A stretch of 64,000 nucleotides of DNA from Bdellovibrionales bacterium (GCA_947372355.1 CANBTI010000006.1:1-64000); one strand, 5' to 3'. Shown: positions 16,747 through 26,034, counted from the first letter of the stretch. Program-made: numbers and translations. Notes: generated by a model from the sequence alone, not told the origin.

Positions 16747-17700
16747 ATGAGTGAAACGATGAATGATCTTAAATTTTTTCTTGATCATCTCCGAGTTTCT
16801 AAAAATTCCTCTATTCATACCTTGTCTGCTTATGAGCGCGATTTAAAACAATTTGAAGTAGTTTTGATCTCGCGTAAAAAAAATCTCGTTTCGGCAAGTG
16901 AAAATGATATTCAGGCATATTTAAAAGATCTTCGTTCTAAAGAGCAAAAAACCACATCAATTGCCCGTAAAATTTCGGCTATTCGCCAGTTCTATAAGTT
17001 TCTCATTCAAGAAAATCGAATTGAAGAAGATCCTTCCTTATTTATTGAATCTCCATCTGCTTCTAAAAAACTACCCAAAGCGATCTCTCCAGAAATCATT
17101 GAAAAAATTTTAGCGGTAGTAGATCAAGGTTCTCAGTATTTAATGGATGGTTCTGAAAAAGATGAAATCAAGATTCAGGCGCTTCGCTTAAGAGATCGAG
17201 CGATGGTTTATTTTTTATACGCCACTGGAGTACGCGTTTCTGAACTGATCAATATCCCACTTCAACACATGGATCTTGAAGCAGGATATGCCCGTGTGAT
17301 GGGTAAACGAAAAAAAGAACGCGTGGTTCCTTTTGTTCCGATCGTCACCAAATATTTAAATGAATATTTAGAAACGGCTCGCCCGCATTTACTGGCAGCG
17401 AATCCAAATCAAAATTGTGAAACATTTTTTATAGGTCTCGGTGGTGAAGGACTCACCCGCCAAGGCTTTTGGAAAACGTTAAAAAAAATTGCCATCGCTG
17501 CCGGCTTAACTGAAAGCCTTCATCCCCACATGCTTCGGCATACCTTTGCTACTGATTTACTGAAATCGGGAATGGATCTCCGCTCACTTCAAATGTTACT
17601 GGGGCATGCCGATATGCAAACTACCCAGATTTACACCCACATTGCTCCTGATCATTTACAAAATGTGATTAAAAAATATCATCCGAGGGGTGGAAAGTGA
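16747..17700 (+). CDS. Xer-type tyrosine recombinase
   Basis: The 317-residue protein has an N-terminal core-binding domain (LSAYERDLKQFEV, ARKISAIRQFYKFL) and a C-terminal catalytic domain with R163 (TGVRVSEL), H261-x2-R264 (HMLRHTFATDLL), H287 (LLGHADMQTT) and the nucleophile Y296 (IYTHIAPDHL). This is the size and layout of XerC/XerD, which resolve chromosome dimers at dif. Since it sits in a housekeeping stretch with no element borders, a chromosomal Xer role is more likely than an integrase role. It probably shares a transcript with the SNF2 gene. Confidence 0.88.
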   Translation: MSETMNDLKFFLDHLRVSKNSSIHTLSAYERDLKQFEVVLISRKKNLVSASENDIQAYLKDLRSKEQKTTSIARKISAIRQFYKFLIQENRIEEDPSLFIESPSASKKLPKAISPEIIEKILAVVDQGSQYLMDGSEKDEIKIQALRLRDRAMVYFLYATGVRVSELINIPLQHMDLEAGYARVMGKRKKERVVPFVPIVTKYLNEYLETARPHLLAANPNQNCETFFIGLGGEGLTRQGFWKTLKKIAIAAGLTESLHPHMLRHTFATDLLKSGMDLRSLQMLLGHADMQTTQIYTHIAPDHLQNVIKKYHPRGGK

Positions 17701-17731
17701 TTACTTTAAAATCCATGATGAGCGCATTGAT

Positions 17732-18121
17732 CTAGGAAGTACGAAGCATTTCAATCTGCTGTAAAAGTGCACGTTTATATTGCAGAAATGACGGTGATTT
17801 CGATTCGTTCAGCAAAGTTTCTAACAAATTAGCAACGGCTAATTTGGATTGACCTTGATCAAGTTGAGTCAATGATAAGAAAACTGAAAATTCAGGAGAA
17901 TTAGGAAATTTTCTTTTAGCTTCATTTAGTGTACGAGCAGAATCCTCTAAACGTGAACACCATCTATAAGTACTTCCAAGTCCCAGTAAAAGGCCTTTTT
18001 GGTCGTCTAATGAAAGTGAATCAATCCCTTTCAAGGCTGACTCATATAATCCGAGTGCCTTCTCTTCATCCCCTGAGCTATCAGCACTTGATGCCTCATC
18101 GTATAGTTTTTTAGCGTTCAT
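17732..18121 (-). CDS. Small TPR-like protein
   Basis: The 129-residue cytoplasmic protein consists of three to four TPR-like helical hairpins (MNAKKLYDEASSADSSGDEE, KALGLYESALKGIDSLS, SARTLNEAKRKFPNSPEFSVF), with the spacing of Ala and bulky residues seen in tetratricopeptide repeats. Such proteins bind partner peptides. No enzymatic motif is seen. It lies between the recombinase gene (convergent) and a glycosyltransferase gene on the same strand, with a 32-nt gap to the latter. Confidence 0.6.
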   Translation of the reverse strand: MNAKKLYDEASSADSSGDEEKALGLYESALKGIDSLSLDDQKGLLLGLGSTYRWCSRLEDSARTLNEAKRKFPNSPEFSVFLSLTQLDQGQSKLAVANLLETLLNESKSPSFLQYKRALLQQIEMLRTS

Positions 18122-18153
18122 AAACCTAATTTTTCCTGCTCACGCTCTTGTCA

Positions 18154-18912
18154 CTATTTCTTCCGCTGAAAATACTTCTGATACTTCACCACAGGCGACA
18201 TGGAACTGAGTAAACACCACAAAAAACCGTAAAACCCGTCTAATACGCCTAGTTTTACATAAAATAATTTGATGAAAGTAAATGGAAACGCTACCCACAT
18301 TTTAAAACGACTGATGGGTTTTCCTCTGGCCATCAATTCATCTGCGGCCATGGAAGTGTAACGGTTGAATTTTCGAAAATAATCTTCCAGCGTTTGATAA
18401 CTGTAATGATCAAGAGCTCCGTAAATAGAAGAACACTCACCAGAAGTGAGAACCACTTGTTCATGAACTTTTGAAAAATTCACATTTCCGCGTCTACGAT
18501 CAAATAATCTTAAAACCCAATCATGTTGAGTGCCCGCGTATCCTAGGCGTTTCTTTAAAAAGAAAAGAGGTCGGTGAATTTTATACCCAGAATATTGAGA
18601 ATCTGCGGTGAGTTCTCCCTCACGCATCATCGCGGTAATTTCATCTTTCAGTTCTGGGGAAACCACTTCATCCGAATCCACGATGAAAACCCAATCGTAG
18701 GTTGCTTTTGAAACACCAAAATTTTTCTGTTCTCCAAAACCTTGATCTAAAGTTTTTTGAAAGATGCGAGCATCAAAACGTTCAGCAATGGCTAAAGTTG
18801 CATCTGTACTTCCTGAATCAAGAATTACAATTTCGGTACACCAAGTGAGCGAGTCTAAAACGCGCTCAAGCATATATTCTGAGTTATGGGTTAAAACCAC
18901 GGCGCTAATCAT
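18154..18912 (-). CDS. Family 2 glycosyltransferase (LPS core-type)
   Basis: The 252-residue protein starts with the GT2 nucleotide-sugar fold (MISAVVLTHNSEYMLERVLDSL), has DSGSTDATL and the metal-binding DSDEVV, and later RPLFFLKKRLGYAGTQHDWVLRLF and KVHEQVV, as in WaaE/KdtX-type LPS glucosyltransferases. A hydrophobic C-terminal region (MWVAFPFTFIKLFYVKLG) suggests membrane association on the cytoplasmic face. It probably adds a sugar to lipopolysaccharide core. It is divergent from the site-2 protease gene. Confidence 0.85.
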   Translation of the reverse strand: MISAVVLTHNSEYMLERVLDSLTWCTEIVILDSGSTDATLAIAERFDARIFQKTLDQGFGEQKNFGVSKATYDWVFIVDSDEVVSPELKDEITAMMREGELTADSQYSGYKIHRPLFFLKKRLGYAGTQHDWVLRLFDRRRGNVNFSKVHEQVVLTSGECSSIYGALDHYSYQTLEDYFRKFNRYTSMAADELMARGKPISRFKMWVAFPFTFIKLFYVKLGVLDGFYGFLWCLLSSMSPVVKYQKYFQRKK

Positions 18913-18983
18913 ATGTTTTCTATTCTATCATAATCAATCGCAAGGTTGATCATATAATGTAAATCATGATATCCATTTAAACT

Positions 18984-19655
18984 ATGGACGGATTACAAGA
19001 AGGCATTCAAAGATTAGGCTATCAATTTGTACCTTTTCTACTTGCTGTGGTGGGTCATGAATTTGGACACGGACTAATGGCCTATTATTGGGGCGATCAC
19101 ACCGCAAAAGAAAATGGACGACTCACTTTAAATCCAATTCCTCATCTAGATATGGTGGGAACGATTATATTTCCCATCATCAATATGTTGAGTGGAATCA
19201 GTTTTCTGATTGGTTGGGCAAAGCCAGTGCCTATTGATCCACGCCGTTTTAGAAAGTACCGCCCAGGTTTATTCTGGGTGGCGATCGCTGGCCCGATGGC
19301 TAATTTCATCATGGCATTTTTCTGTGCCTTATTTCTTTGCGTGATGGTTCGATTTGCTCAACCTGATTTTATTTTTTTTAAAGAATTCTCTGCCATGTTT
19401 CAAGTCGGAGTTTATCTTAATTTTGGGTTGGGAGTATTCAATCTCATCCCCCTTCCACCACTCGATGGAAGCAAAATCATTGAAAGTTTCTTGAGTTATT
19501 CCCAGATGCAGCAATATGAAAAATTAGGAAAATATAGTTTTTTCATTCTCATGGCACTCATGTTTTCGGGAGCATTAAAATATTTAAGTCCGCCGATTAT
19601 TTTTATGAGTAATTTAACTTTAAATTTAGCAGCAACCATCGTTGGAGTGAATTGA
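18984..19655 (+). CDS. Site-2 protease family (M50) membrane metalloprotease
   Basis: The 223-residue polytopic membrane protein has the zinc site HEFGHG in VVGHEFGHGLMAYYWGD and the second-site motif NLIPLPPLDGSKI (NxxPxxPxDG). At least four hydrophobic segments are visible. This is the compact M50 group that lacks PDZ domains, often annotated as site-2 protease or SpoIVFB-like. It would cut transmembrane substrates inside the membrane. Its stop precedes the trpS start by 2 nt, so expression is probably joined to trpS. Confidence 0.85.
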   Translation: MDGLQEGIQRLGYQFVPFLLAVVGHEFGHGLMAYYWGDHTAKENGRLTLNPIPHLDMVGTIIFPIINMLSGISFLIGWAKPVPIDPRRFRKYRPGLFWVAIAGPMANFIMAFFCALFLCVMVRFAQPDFIFFKEFSAMFQVGVYLNFGLGVFNLIPLPPLDGSKIIESFLSYSQMQQYEKLGKYSFFILMALMFSGALKYLSPPIIFMSNLTLNLAATIVGVN

Positions 19656-19657
19656 GC

Positions 19658-20689
19658 ATGAATCACGGGAAAAAAGTGGTCCTTTCTGCTGTTCAGCCCA
19701 CCAATCAAATTCATATTGGAAATTATTTGGGCGCGATCAAAAACTGGGTTCAGTATCAAAATGATTATGATTGTTTGTTTTTCGCAGTAGATCTTCACTC
19801 AATCACCAGTGGAAAAGTTATTGATCCAAAAGAACTTCGCGAAAACACATATCGTGCGATTGCCACTTATGTTGCTTGTGGAATTGATCCAAACAAATCT
19901 ACTCTTTTTATTCAATCTCAAGTTCCTCAGCATGCTGAACTGGCTTGGGTGCTCACTTGCAATTCAAGCATGGGTGAACTTTCGCGCATGACCCAATACA
20001 AAGATAAATCTCAAAAAGCGGGCGCTCATATTCCTGCCGGACTATTTACTTATCCAGTGTTGATGGCTTCCGATATTCTTCTCTATAACACCCATCTCGT
20101 GCCAGTGGGCGAAGATCAAAAACAACATTTGGAACTCACCCGAGATATTGCCGAACGCATGAATTACAACTATCAGCTTGAGGGGGCTAAAACTGGTGAG
20201 AAGCCACTCTTCGTCGTTCCCGAGCCGATGATTCAAAAAACGGGCGCACGGATCATGAGCTTGCAAGATGGTGATGTGAAGATGTCTAAATCGGATCCCA
20301 CTGCCGGTGCCTGCGTATTCCTCAATGATTCGGATAAAGAGATCGAGAAAAAATTCAAACGCGCGGTCACCGATTCTGGAACAGAAGTGAAGGCCGAAGA
20401 GCAGTCCTCAGGCTTGCGCAACCTACTTCAAATTCAAGCCTGTATTTTAGGTGAAGAATACAACGCGGTGCTTTCACGTTACGTGGGAAAACAGTATGGT
20501 TACCTCAAGGTTGATACGGCGCACATTGTAATCAACGCAATCGGCCCAATTCGCGAAAAAACCGAAGAAATCCTAAAAGATCGCACGGAATTAGATCGGA
20601 TCTTGAAAGTTGGACGTGAAGCAGCCAGAGCACGTGCAGAAAAACAATTAAACGAGGTTTACAAACGGATCGGTTTCATTCGAGAATAA
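19658..20689 (+). CDS. trpS: Tryptophanyl-tRNA synthetase
   Basis: This class I synthetase charges tRNA-Trp. The 343-residue protein starts MNHGKKVVLSAVQPTNQIHIGNYLGAIKNW when ATG 19658 is used. The class I HIGH-like signature is HIGN, and the second signature is KMSKS (GDVKMSKSDPTAG). Length fits the bacterial enzyme. A TTG at 19652 is also possible as start but adds only two residues and overlaps the previous gene's stop. It is followed 4 nt later by scpA. Confidence 0.95.
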   Translation: MNHGKKVVLSAVQPTNQIHIGNYLGAIKNWVQYQNDYDCLFFAVDLHSITSGKVIDPKELRENTYRAIATYVACGIDPNKSTLFIQSQVPQHAELAWVLTCNSSMGELSRMTQYKDKSQKAGAHIPAGLFTYPVLMASDILLYNTHLVPVGEDQKQHLELTRDIAERMNYNYQLEGAKTGEKPLFVVPEPMIQKTGARIMSLQDGDVKMSKSDPTAGACVFLNDSDKEIEKKFKRAVTDSGTEVKAEEQSSGLRNLLQIQACILGEEYNAVLSRYVGKQYGYLKVDTAHIVINAIGPIREKTEEILKDRTELDRILKVGREAARARAEKQLNEVYKRIGFIRE

Positions 20690-20693
20690 CGTC

Positions 20694-21494
20694 ATGAGTA
20701 TGACACCAGTGACTACACGCTCTACTAGTTTCAAGATTCGTCTTGAACAATTTGAAGGTCCTTTAGATCTGATGCTCTATCTGATCCAAAGCCAAGAACT
20801 CGATGTTTCTACCGTATCGATTTCTCAAATCACCAACCAATATCTTCATGCCATTAAGCTCATGCAAGAACTTGATTTTGAAATCGCTTCAGAATTCTTA
20901 GTCATGGCAGCAACCCTAATCCTTTGGAAGAGTAAAGCACTCATGCCGAAGGAAGACGACGCTCTGGGTGCACAAGATGAAGTGACCATGCCACTCACTC
21001 AAGAAGAGCTCGTGAAACAATTGCTCTTACGCCAACGTTATCTCGAGGCGGCTGGCCGTTTAGCACAATACCCACTTTTAAATGATGATGTGTTCAATCG
21101 CCCTACTAAGCGCCCTCCAGTAGAAAAAATCTGGAAAGAAATGAACATGTCTCAATTGAGCACCACTTATCAGGATCTATTGATTCGTGAAAATAAACGC
21201 GCTCGAATTGTGATGAAGAAGGAAACCGTATCTCTTCAAGAAAAAATTCAAGAGTTTGGACGTCGATTAAAAATAAACGAACTCACTCCATTAGACACAC
21301 TCATTTCAGACAAAGCGATTCGTGGAGAATGGGTTGTTGGATTTTTGGCATCGTTAGAACTTTCACGCTTAAAACAAGTAAAAATCCACCAAGATAAAAA
21401 CTTTGATCCTATTTTTGTAGAGTTGCTACAAGAAATGATCAATTTCGATTCTAAACAAACGTCAGGTTTCGATTACGTCAGCAGCGAAGGTTAA
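20694..21494 (+). CDS. scpA: Segregation and condensation protein A
   Basis: ScpA is the kleisin that bridges the SMC heads of the chromosome condensin. The 266-residue protein has the typical N-terminal FKIRLEQFEGPLDLMLYLIQ and helical ASEFLVMAATLILWKSKALMP, and a C-terminal winged-helix-like segment near residues 205-245. The gene order trpS-scpA-scpB, with scpB 21 nt downstream, strengthens the call. An in-frame ATG at 20700 is an alternative start. Expected partners are ScpB, encoded next, and SMC, which is not in this window. Confidence 0.93.
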   Translation: MSMTPVTTRSTSFKIRLEQFEGPLDLMLYLIQSQELDVSTVSISQITNQYLHAIKLMQELDFEIASEFLVMAATLILWKSKALMPKEDDALGAQDEVTMPLTQEELVKQLLLRQRYLEAAGRLAQYPLLNDDVFNRPTKRPPVEKIWKEMNMSQLSTTYQDLLIRENKRARIVMKKETVSLQEKIQEFGRRLKINELTPLDTLISDKAIRGEWVVGFLASLELSRLKQVKIHQDKNFDPIFVELLQEMINFDSKQTSGFDYVSSEG

Positions 21495-21515
21495 TTGCAT
21501 TAAGGGGAAAACATC

Positions 21516-23117
21516 ATGGGAAATAACAATAAAGATAACCACGACGAAGAACTAGTAACATTCATTCCAGGATCCAGTGCAATTGATATCGGTGAAATTC
21601 GCCGAGCTCAGCAAATGCAAGATGCCGATCTTTCTGAAGACGAAGAAAAAATTGATGAAGAATTATCGCTGAACGATGAAGCAAAACTCATCATGAGCGA
21701 ACTTGAAAACGATACTGAATTAAAAAAAGATGTTTTAGAAGGATACGAAGAATCAGAAAGTAACGATAATTTAGATCGTATTGCTGTAGGGGTTGCCGTT
21801 CAAACTGCACAAGACATCGCCGGCTATGAAAAACTTTCTATGGAAGTTTCCGATGAATTACACGCTCTCAATTTAGATCTCATTAAAGAAGACGTATTAC
21901 TCGAAAGCAGCATTGCTCAAGAATTGGCTGCAGAAGCTAAAGAAAAAGCCCCTAAAGCTAAGAAATCAAAAAAAGAAAAAATTGATGCTGAATCTGCTGA
22001 AATATTAGCCGCAGCAAATGCTGAAGAAGAAGGCGTTGAACTTGAAGAAATGAGCGAGCAAGATCTTGAATTAAAAGCCGCTCTTCCTCAACAAGATGAA
22101 AACGGCGAATATCTTCAAGAAGATTTACAATCTTGCATCAGTGCACTTTTGTTTTATTCAGAAAAACCAGTGAGTCTGAAAAAAATGAAAGACATGCTCG
22201 AGATGCCTGAAGCTGAAGATGAAATCATGCTTAAAGCAATCAATGCTCTTCGAGATGAATTCACTAAATCTACTCATGGTTTTGAAATTGCAGAAATTGC
22301 TGGTGGATATCAATACCGCACCAAAATCGCTCGTGCCCCACTCCTTCGTAAACTTGCAAAAATTCAAATCCAACGTTTATCTCGTGGAGCAATGGAATCC
22401 CTCACCATTGTTGCATTCAAACAACCTTGCACCAAAGACGACATTGATCAGGTTCGTGGAGTGGATTCATCCCATTTCATTCGTACCTTACTGGATCGTA
22501 ATTTAATTGAAGTGACAGGCCGTAGTGAAGCTGCGGGTCGCCCGATGATTTACAATACCACCAACACTTTCCTAGAAGTTTTCGGAATGATGGATCTCAC
22601 CGGTCTACCTTCTCTCCATGAGATTGAAGAAATGGTTCCACAATTAGTGGCTCAAGAAGAAGGCGCTGAAGATCCTCGTGTGATCCAAATGCGTAAAATG
22701 GTTCATCAAATGAAGGAAGATTCTAATCACTTGGATTATAACTCCAAAGAAGATGATGCGATTCTTCAAGATATCCGCGATCGTGTTAAATCCATTGATG
22801 TCACCACTCCATACCTTGCTCGTCAAAAAGCATTGGCTGCAGAAGGCATTCACGGAGCAGATGCTGAAGATATTTTAGCGCGTGAATTTGGATTTAGCCG
22901 TGATGCACATACTGGGCTAGCTCTTGAACCAACGATTCAGGCTGAACTTTCTTTAAAATCAGCAGATGAATCCAATCCTCATGTGGAACACTCCGATCTT
23001 GGTTTACTCACGATAGAAGAAACTTCTATTGAAACTTCCGCTGAATCGATTGAAATGAATCATGTTCGCCAAGCTTTAGAAAACATGGATCTTGATTCAG
23101 GTGAAGAACATCTATGA
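21516..23117 (+). CDS. scpB: Segregation and condensation protein B with long extensions
   Basis: The core winged-helix pair is near residues 205-370 (LQSCISALLFYSEKPVSLKK, RGAMESLTIVAFKQPCTKDD, RGVDSSHFIRTLLDRNLIEV, GRSEAAGRPMIYNTT). ScpB usually has about 200 residues, but this protein has 533. A ~200-residue acidic, Glu/Ala/Lys-rich N-terminal extension and a ~155-residue C-terminal tail frame the core. The extensions look disordered or coiled and may bind a lineage-specific partner. The gene starts after AAGGGGAA and follows scpA. Confidence 0.92.
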   Translation: MGNNNKDNHDEELVTFIPGSSAIDIGEIRRAQQMQDADLSEDEEKIDEELSLNDEAKLIMSELENDTELKKDVLEGYEESESNDNLDRIAVGVAVQTAQDIAGYEKLSMEVSDELHALNLDLIKEDVLLESSIAQELAAEAKEKAPKAKKSKKEKIDAESAEILAAANAEEEGVELEEMSEQDLELKAALPQQDENGEYLQEDLQSCISALLFYSEKPVSLKKMKDMLEMPEAEDEIMLKAINALRDEFTKSTHGFEIAEIAGGYQYRTKIARAPLLRKLAKIQIQRLSRGAMESLTIVAFKQPCTKDDIDQVRGVDSSHFIRTLLDRNLIEVTGRSEAAGRPMIYNTTNTFLEVFGMMDLTGLPSLHEIEEMVPQLVAQEEGAEDPRVIQMRKMVHQMKEDSNHLDYNSKEDDAILQDIRDRVKSIDVTTPYLARQKALAAEGIHGADAEDILAREFGFSRDAHTGLALEPTIQAELSLKSADESNPHVEHSDLGLLTIEETSIETSAESIEMNHVRQALENMDLDSGEEHL

Positions 23118-23773
23118 AATTTGTTTTAGCAATTCTTTTGCTTCTACAAACGAATGGTGCAATCGCAAAAGTGAGAACCGATTGTTCAAATTGGGAAAAA
23201 AACTTAAAAGATATAACTGAATTATCTGGTGAAAAACTAATCACCTTTAAAAAAGATAAAAGCCTGGAAGATCTTTTACTTTTGATCCAGAAATATCCCG
23301 ATGCCATTCCCTTCTCTGTAGAAACAAGAGGAAGTGAAACTCACAAACAAGCTGTGGATCGAGTTTACTCTACCGAATCTTGCTTGGATTTAACCTATTT
23401 CGATATTGTAAAACGTGTATTCAATGATCAAAAGATTAGTTCCTCTCAAAAGAAAAAGTTCTTAAATGAACTATTTTCAAGAATTGCCCGTGAAGATCAA
23501 ACCTCACTCATTTCAATTCTCACACGCACAAAATTAATCACGATGGCCATTGAAAACAAAATACTGAAACTGAGTAATGTTGAATATTTTGAAATTGGAT
23601 CTATCCTAAGTCAAATTCAAACCAGCATGAATCAAATTCGTGTGGAAAACGAAAGCTTAGATAAAAAACCTGATGCAGAAGCACTTTACAAAAACCTCAA
23701 TAGTGAAATTAAAAACAATACCATTTTAGATCAAAAACTAATCTGGTGGGTTAAACGAGTTCAGCAGTTATAA
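23114..23773 (+). CDS. Secreted protein of unknown function
   Basis: The 219-residue protein has a short signal peptide (MKFVLAILLLLQTNGAIAK). The mature part is helical and charged, with C-x-N-W near its start (RTDCSNWEKNLKDI), a second Cys in ESCLDLTYFDI, and long heptad-like helices (SILTRTKLITMAIENKILKL). No family is recognised. Its start codon overlaps the scpB stop by 4 nt (ATGA), so it is coupled to the condensin genes, although a periplasmic protein would not share their compartment. Confidence 0.55.
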   Translation: MKFVLAILLLLQTNGAIAKVRTDCSNWEKNLKDITELSGEKLITFKKDKSLEDLLLLIQKYPDAIPFSVETRGSETHKQAVDRVYSTESCLDLTYFDIVKRVFNDQKISSSQKKKFLNELFSRIAREDQTSLISILTRTKLITMAIENKILKLSNVEYFEIGSILSQIQTSMNQIRVENESLDKKPDAEALYKNLNSEIKNNTILDQKLIWWVKRVQQL

Positions 23774-23781
23774 TTTTAATT

Positions 23782-24210
23782 TTATTTAACCGTCTTTTTT
23801 TTAGTATTTTTCTTTTTAGCTGTTTTCTTTTTATTCAATTTTTTAGGTTTCGGTATTCGACCAATTCTTGGATCACCCTTTTTAATCATTTTACAAAATT
23901 GTAATGCAAATGATTCAAACTCTTCTTCTGTTTCACGCAAACATTGCCAAGCTGAGTTTTCATTTTCAAAGAAGGTCACCCCTCTCAGTATTGGAAATTT
24001 AACTTTCATCTCCAATGTGTATTCATCAGGAATACAAACCCAGATCCCAGTATCGAGATCCATTTTTTCTTTTTTTCGCAAAACGAGAACGATCTTACTT
24101 CCCACGTAAATAGCCGTGCAGCCAAACATGGGTCTGGTATGAGTATCAAGACCTGATAATTCCTCTAAGATGAACTCATATGGCAATTGCTTCACTTTAG
24201 GTTTTTTCAT
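23782..24210 (-). CDS. TfoX/Sxy-like domain protein with basic tail
   Basis: The 142-residue protein contains LDTHTRPMFGCTAIYVGSKI, which resembles the MFGG..Y region at the start of TfoX/Sxy N-terminal domains. An MmcQ/YjbR-like reading is also possible. The C-terminal ~25 residues are almost all Lys, Thr, Asn and Pro (KKLNKKKTAKKKNTKKK), a strongly basic tail that may bind nucleic acid. TfoX proteins regulate competence, but no competence genes are near, so the function is open. It is convergent with the secreted-protein gene at 23114. Confidence 0.5.
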   Translation of the reverse strand: MKKPKVKQLPYEFILEELSGLDTHTRPMFGCTAIYVGSKIVLVLRKKEKMDLDTGIWVCIPDEYTLEMKVKFPILRGVTFFENENSAWQCLRETEEEFESFALQFCKMIKKGDPRIGRIPKPKKLNKKKTAKKKNTKKKTVK

Positions 24211-24382
24211 ACCATTTCATCCTATCACCGACTCTAAAGCTGATAAAATGAAGAAAAAGCCGTAAAAAACATTATTCTTGTCAATAAGAGCAAGCCACGA
24301 TACAACACCGCATCACAAATCAATTGCGAATATCCGCGATTCGATAACCCTGTACTGCTGTTACAGCAGAGCGAGGAATCAT

Positions 24383-25852
24383 ATGTCTACATCTGAACGC
24401 ATTCAAAAAATCATAGCCCAAGCAGGTCTTGCATCTCGAAGAGAAGCCGAAACACTCATTGCAGAAGGCCAAGTGACCGTTAACGGAAAAACAGCAAAAT
24501 TGGGCGACAAAGCCACTCTTGGAGAAGATGCCATCAAGGTAAAAGGTAAACTCATCCACAATGCTGAGAACAAAGTTTACTATCTATTTTATAAACCAAA
24601 AAATGTAATCGCCATGGTGAACGAAGATGAAGAAGGACGCGACACCATTAAAAATTTCGTACGTGGAATCAATGAACGTGTGTTCACGGTTGGTCGTATG
24701 GATTTTTCTGGTGAAGGCGCAATCTTGCTTACCAATGATGGTGAGATGGCTCAAAAACTGACTAAATCAAATGATCTCATTCGTCGTTACCATGTAAAAG
24801 TAGATCGTCATCCAACTCAAGATGATCTTGATCGTTTAGGACGTGGTGGCCGTATTGAAAAAGTATCCATGAATCCGCATCACATTCGTGTGGTTCAAGA
24901 ATATGCAAAGAACGCTTTGATTGAAATTTCATTCCAAGGTTCTGGCGTAACAGAAATCCGTAAATATTTTGAAAACAAAGGATTTTTCCCTGAAAAAGTG
25001 ATCCGTGTAGGAATTGGTCATTTAAAAGCAGATAAGATGAAACCAGGTGAAGTGAAAAAAGTAGATGCTACTTCTATTCAAGCACTACTCATTCAACCTG
25101 AACTCACGACAAAATTAATTGAAAATATTGTTAAAACAAAAACTAAACGCAATGAGCATGCTGAAGAGAGATCCACTCCAGATAGTAGAGCATCAGCAGG
25201 CAGAAAAACATTCTCAGAAGTAGATAGTGAAGATCGTCCTTCACGTCGTCCGCCACGTGGTCGTCCACTTCCTGCAGAACGTGCAGCTGGTATCAAGCGT
25301 GCTCCTCGTGGTGATCTACCTACTCCACGTTTTAAAAAATCAGAAACCTCTGGAGATCGCGCTCGTGGTGATCGTCCGATGAGAAGTGATCGCCCAAGTT
25401 TTGGTGGAGATCGTAAACCTTCATTCGGAAGAGGCGCTCCTCGCGGCGGCGGAGATCGTCCTGCATTCGGAGATCGCAAACCATTCAGTGATCGAGCTCC
25501 TCGTGGATCTGTTCGTGGTGGCGGAGATCGCCCATCATTTGGTGATCGTAAGCCTTCATTCGGCAGAGGTGCTCCTCGCGGTGGTGATCGCCCAAGTTTT
25601 GGTGATCGTCCAGCACGCGGCGGCGGAGATCGTCCATCATTTGGTGATCGTAAACCTTCATTTGGTAGAGGTGCTCCTCGCGGCGGTGATCGCCCAAGTT
25701 TTGGTGATCGCGCTCCTCGTGGTGGCGGAGATCGTCCATCATTTGGTGATCGTAAGCCTTCATTTGGCAGAGGTGCTCCTCGCGGAGGTGGAAGTGATAG
25801 ACCAGCCCGCGCAGGTGGTAGAGCTGGATTTCAGCCTCGTTTTAAACGATAA
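24383..25852 (+). CDS. RsuA/RluB-family pseudouridine synthase with long RGG-like tail
   Basis: The 489-residue protein starts with an S4 RNA-binding domain (RIQKIIAQAGLASRREAETL). The catalytic domain follows, with the active Asp in VGRMDFSGEGAILLTNDG and FQGSGVTEIRKYFEN. It should convert a uridine of rRNA to pseudouridine, probably in 23S rRNA as RluB does. From about residue 260 a low-complexity tail of ~230 residues repeats units such as DRPSFGDRKPSFGRGAP. Such tails bind RNA or promote condensates. ATG 24383 is chosen because GAGG lies 6 nt before it and the S4 domain begins there. Earlier in-frame starts have no such signal. Confidence 0.88.
   Translation: MSTSERIQKIIAQAGLASRREAETLIAEGQVTVNGKTAKLGDKATLGEDAIKVKGKLIHNAENKVYYLFYKPKNVIAMVNEDEEGRDTIKNFVRGINERVFTVGRMDFSGEGAILLTNDGEMAQKLTKSNDLIRRYHVKVDRHPTQDDLDRLGRGGRIEKVSMNPHHIRVVQEYAKNALIEISFQGSGVTEIRKYFENKGFFPEKVIRVGIGHLKADKMKPGEVKKVDATSIQALLIQPELTTKLIENIVKTKTKRNEHAEERSTPDSRASAGRKTFSEVDSEDRPSRRPPRGRPLPAERAAGIKRAPRGDLPTPRFKKSETSGDRARGDRPMRSDRPSFGGDRKPSFGRGAPRGGGDRPAFGDRKPFSDRAPRGSVRGGGDRPSFGDRKPSFGRGAPRGGDRPSFGDRPARGGGDRPSFGDRKPSFGRGAPRGGDRPSFGDRAPRGGGDRPSFGDRKPSFGRGAPRGGGSDRPARAGGRAGFQPRFKR
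25330..25800 (+). repeat. Degenerate tandem repeats encoding Gly-Asp-Arg-rich tail
   Basis: Units of about 60-100 nt encoding GGDRPSFGDRKPSFGRGAPR-like peptides recur with small variations across this stretch of the pseudouridine synthase gene. Unit boundaries keep the reading frame. The repeats are likely to expand and contract by recombination or slippage. Confidence 0.8.
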
Positions 25853-25872
25853 TCTTGTTAGATTAAAAATAA

Positions 25873-25914
25873 AAAAAACGGCTAATAACTTAAATGTATT
25901 AGCCGTTTTTTTTG
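25873..25914. terminator. Bidirectional rho-independent terminator
   Basis: ACGGCTAATA pairs with TATTAGCCGT, flanked by an A-run on the left and a T-run on the right, so it can act on both strands. It follows the pseudouridine synthase stop by about 20 nt. Confidence 0.85.
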
Positions 25915-25941
25915 ATTTTCTTTTGTTCAAATACAAAAAAC

Positions 25942-25977
25942 AAAAAAACCTGAATGTGATACACATCCAGGTTTTTT
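25942..25977. terminator. Second bidirectional terminator
   Basis: An A-run, CCTGAATGTG, loop ATA, CACATCCAGG and a T-run form a stem with one mismatch. It lies between convergent genes and would end the RNA-binding protein transcript on the minus strand as well as read-through from the left. Confidence 0.8.
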
Positions 25978-26034
25978 CTTTCAGCAAATTTCTTGCGAAA
26001 ATGCCATAAATTTTATTAGTAGAGGGGTCGGATA

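Noticed and set aside
24278-24382. A 35-codon upstream extension of the pseudouridine synthase gene.
   Set aside because: It lies before the GAGG ribosome-binding site. The S4 domain starts at the later ATG 24383.
25330-25800. Regular repeats considered as a CRISPR array.
   Set aside because: The units are in frame within the pseudouridine synthase gene, vary gradually, and have no unique spacers. They encode a low-complexity protein tail.
25386-26009. A 207-codon plus-strand frame rich in Ile, Val, Leu, Ala and His.
   Set aside because: It is the second frame of the Gly/Arg/Asp repeats and its composition merely mirrors them. It reaches over both terminators and has no ribosome-binding site.
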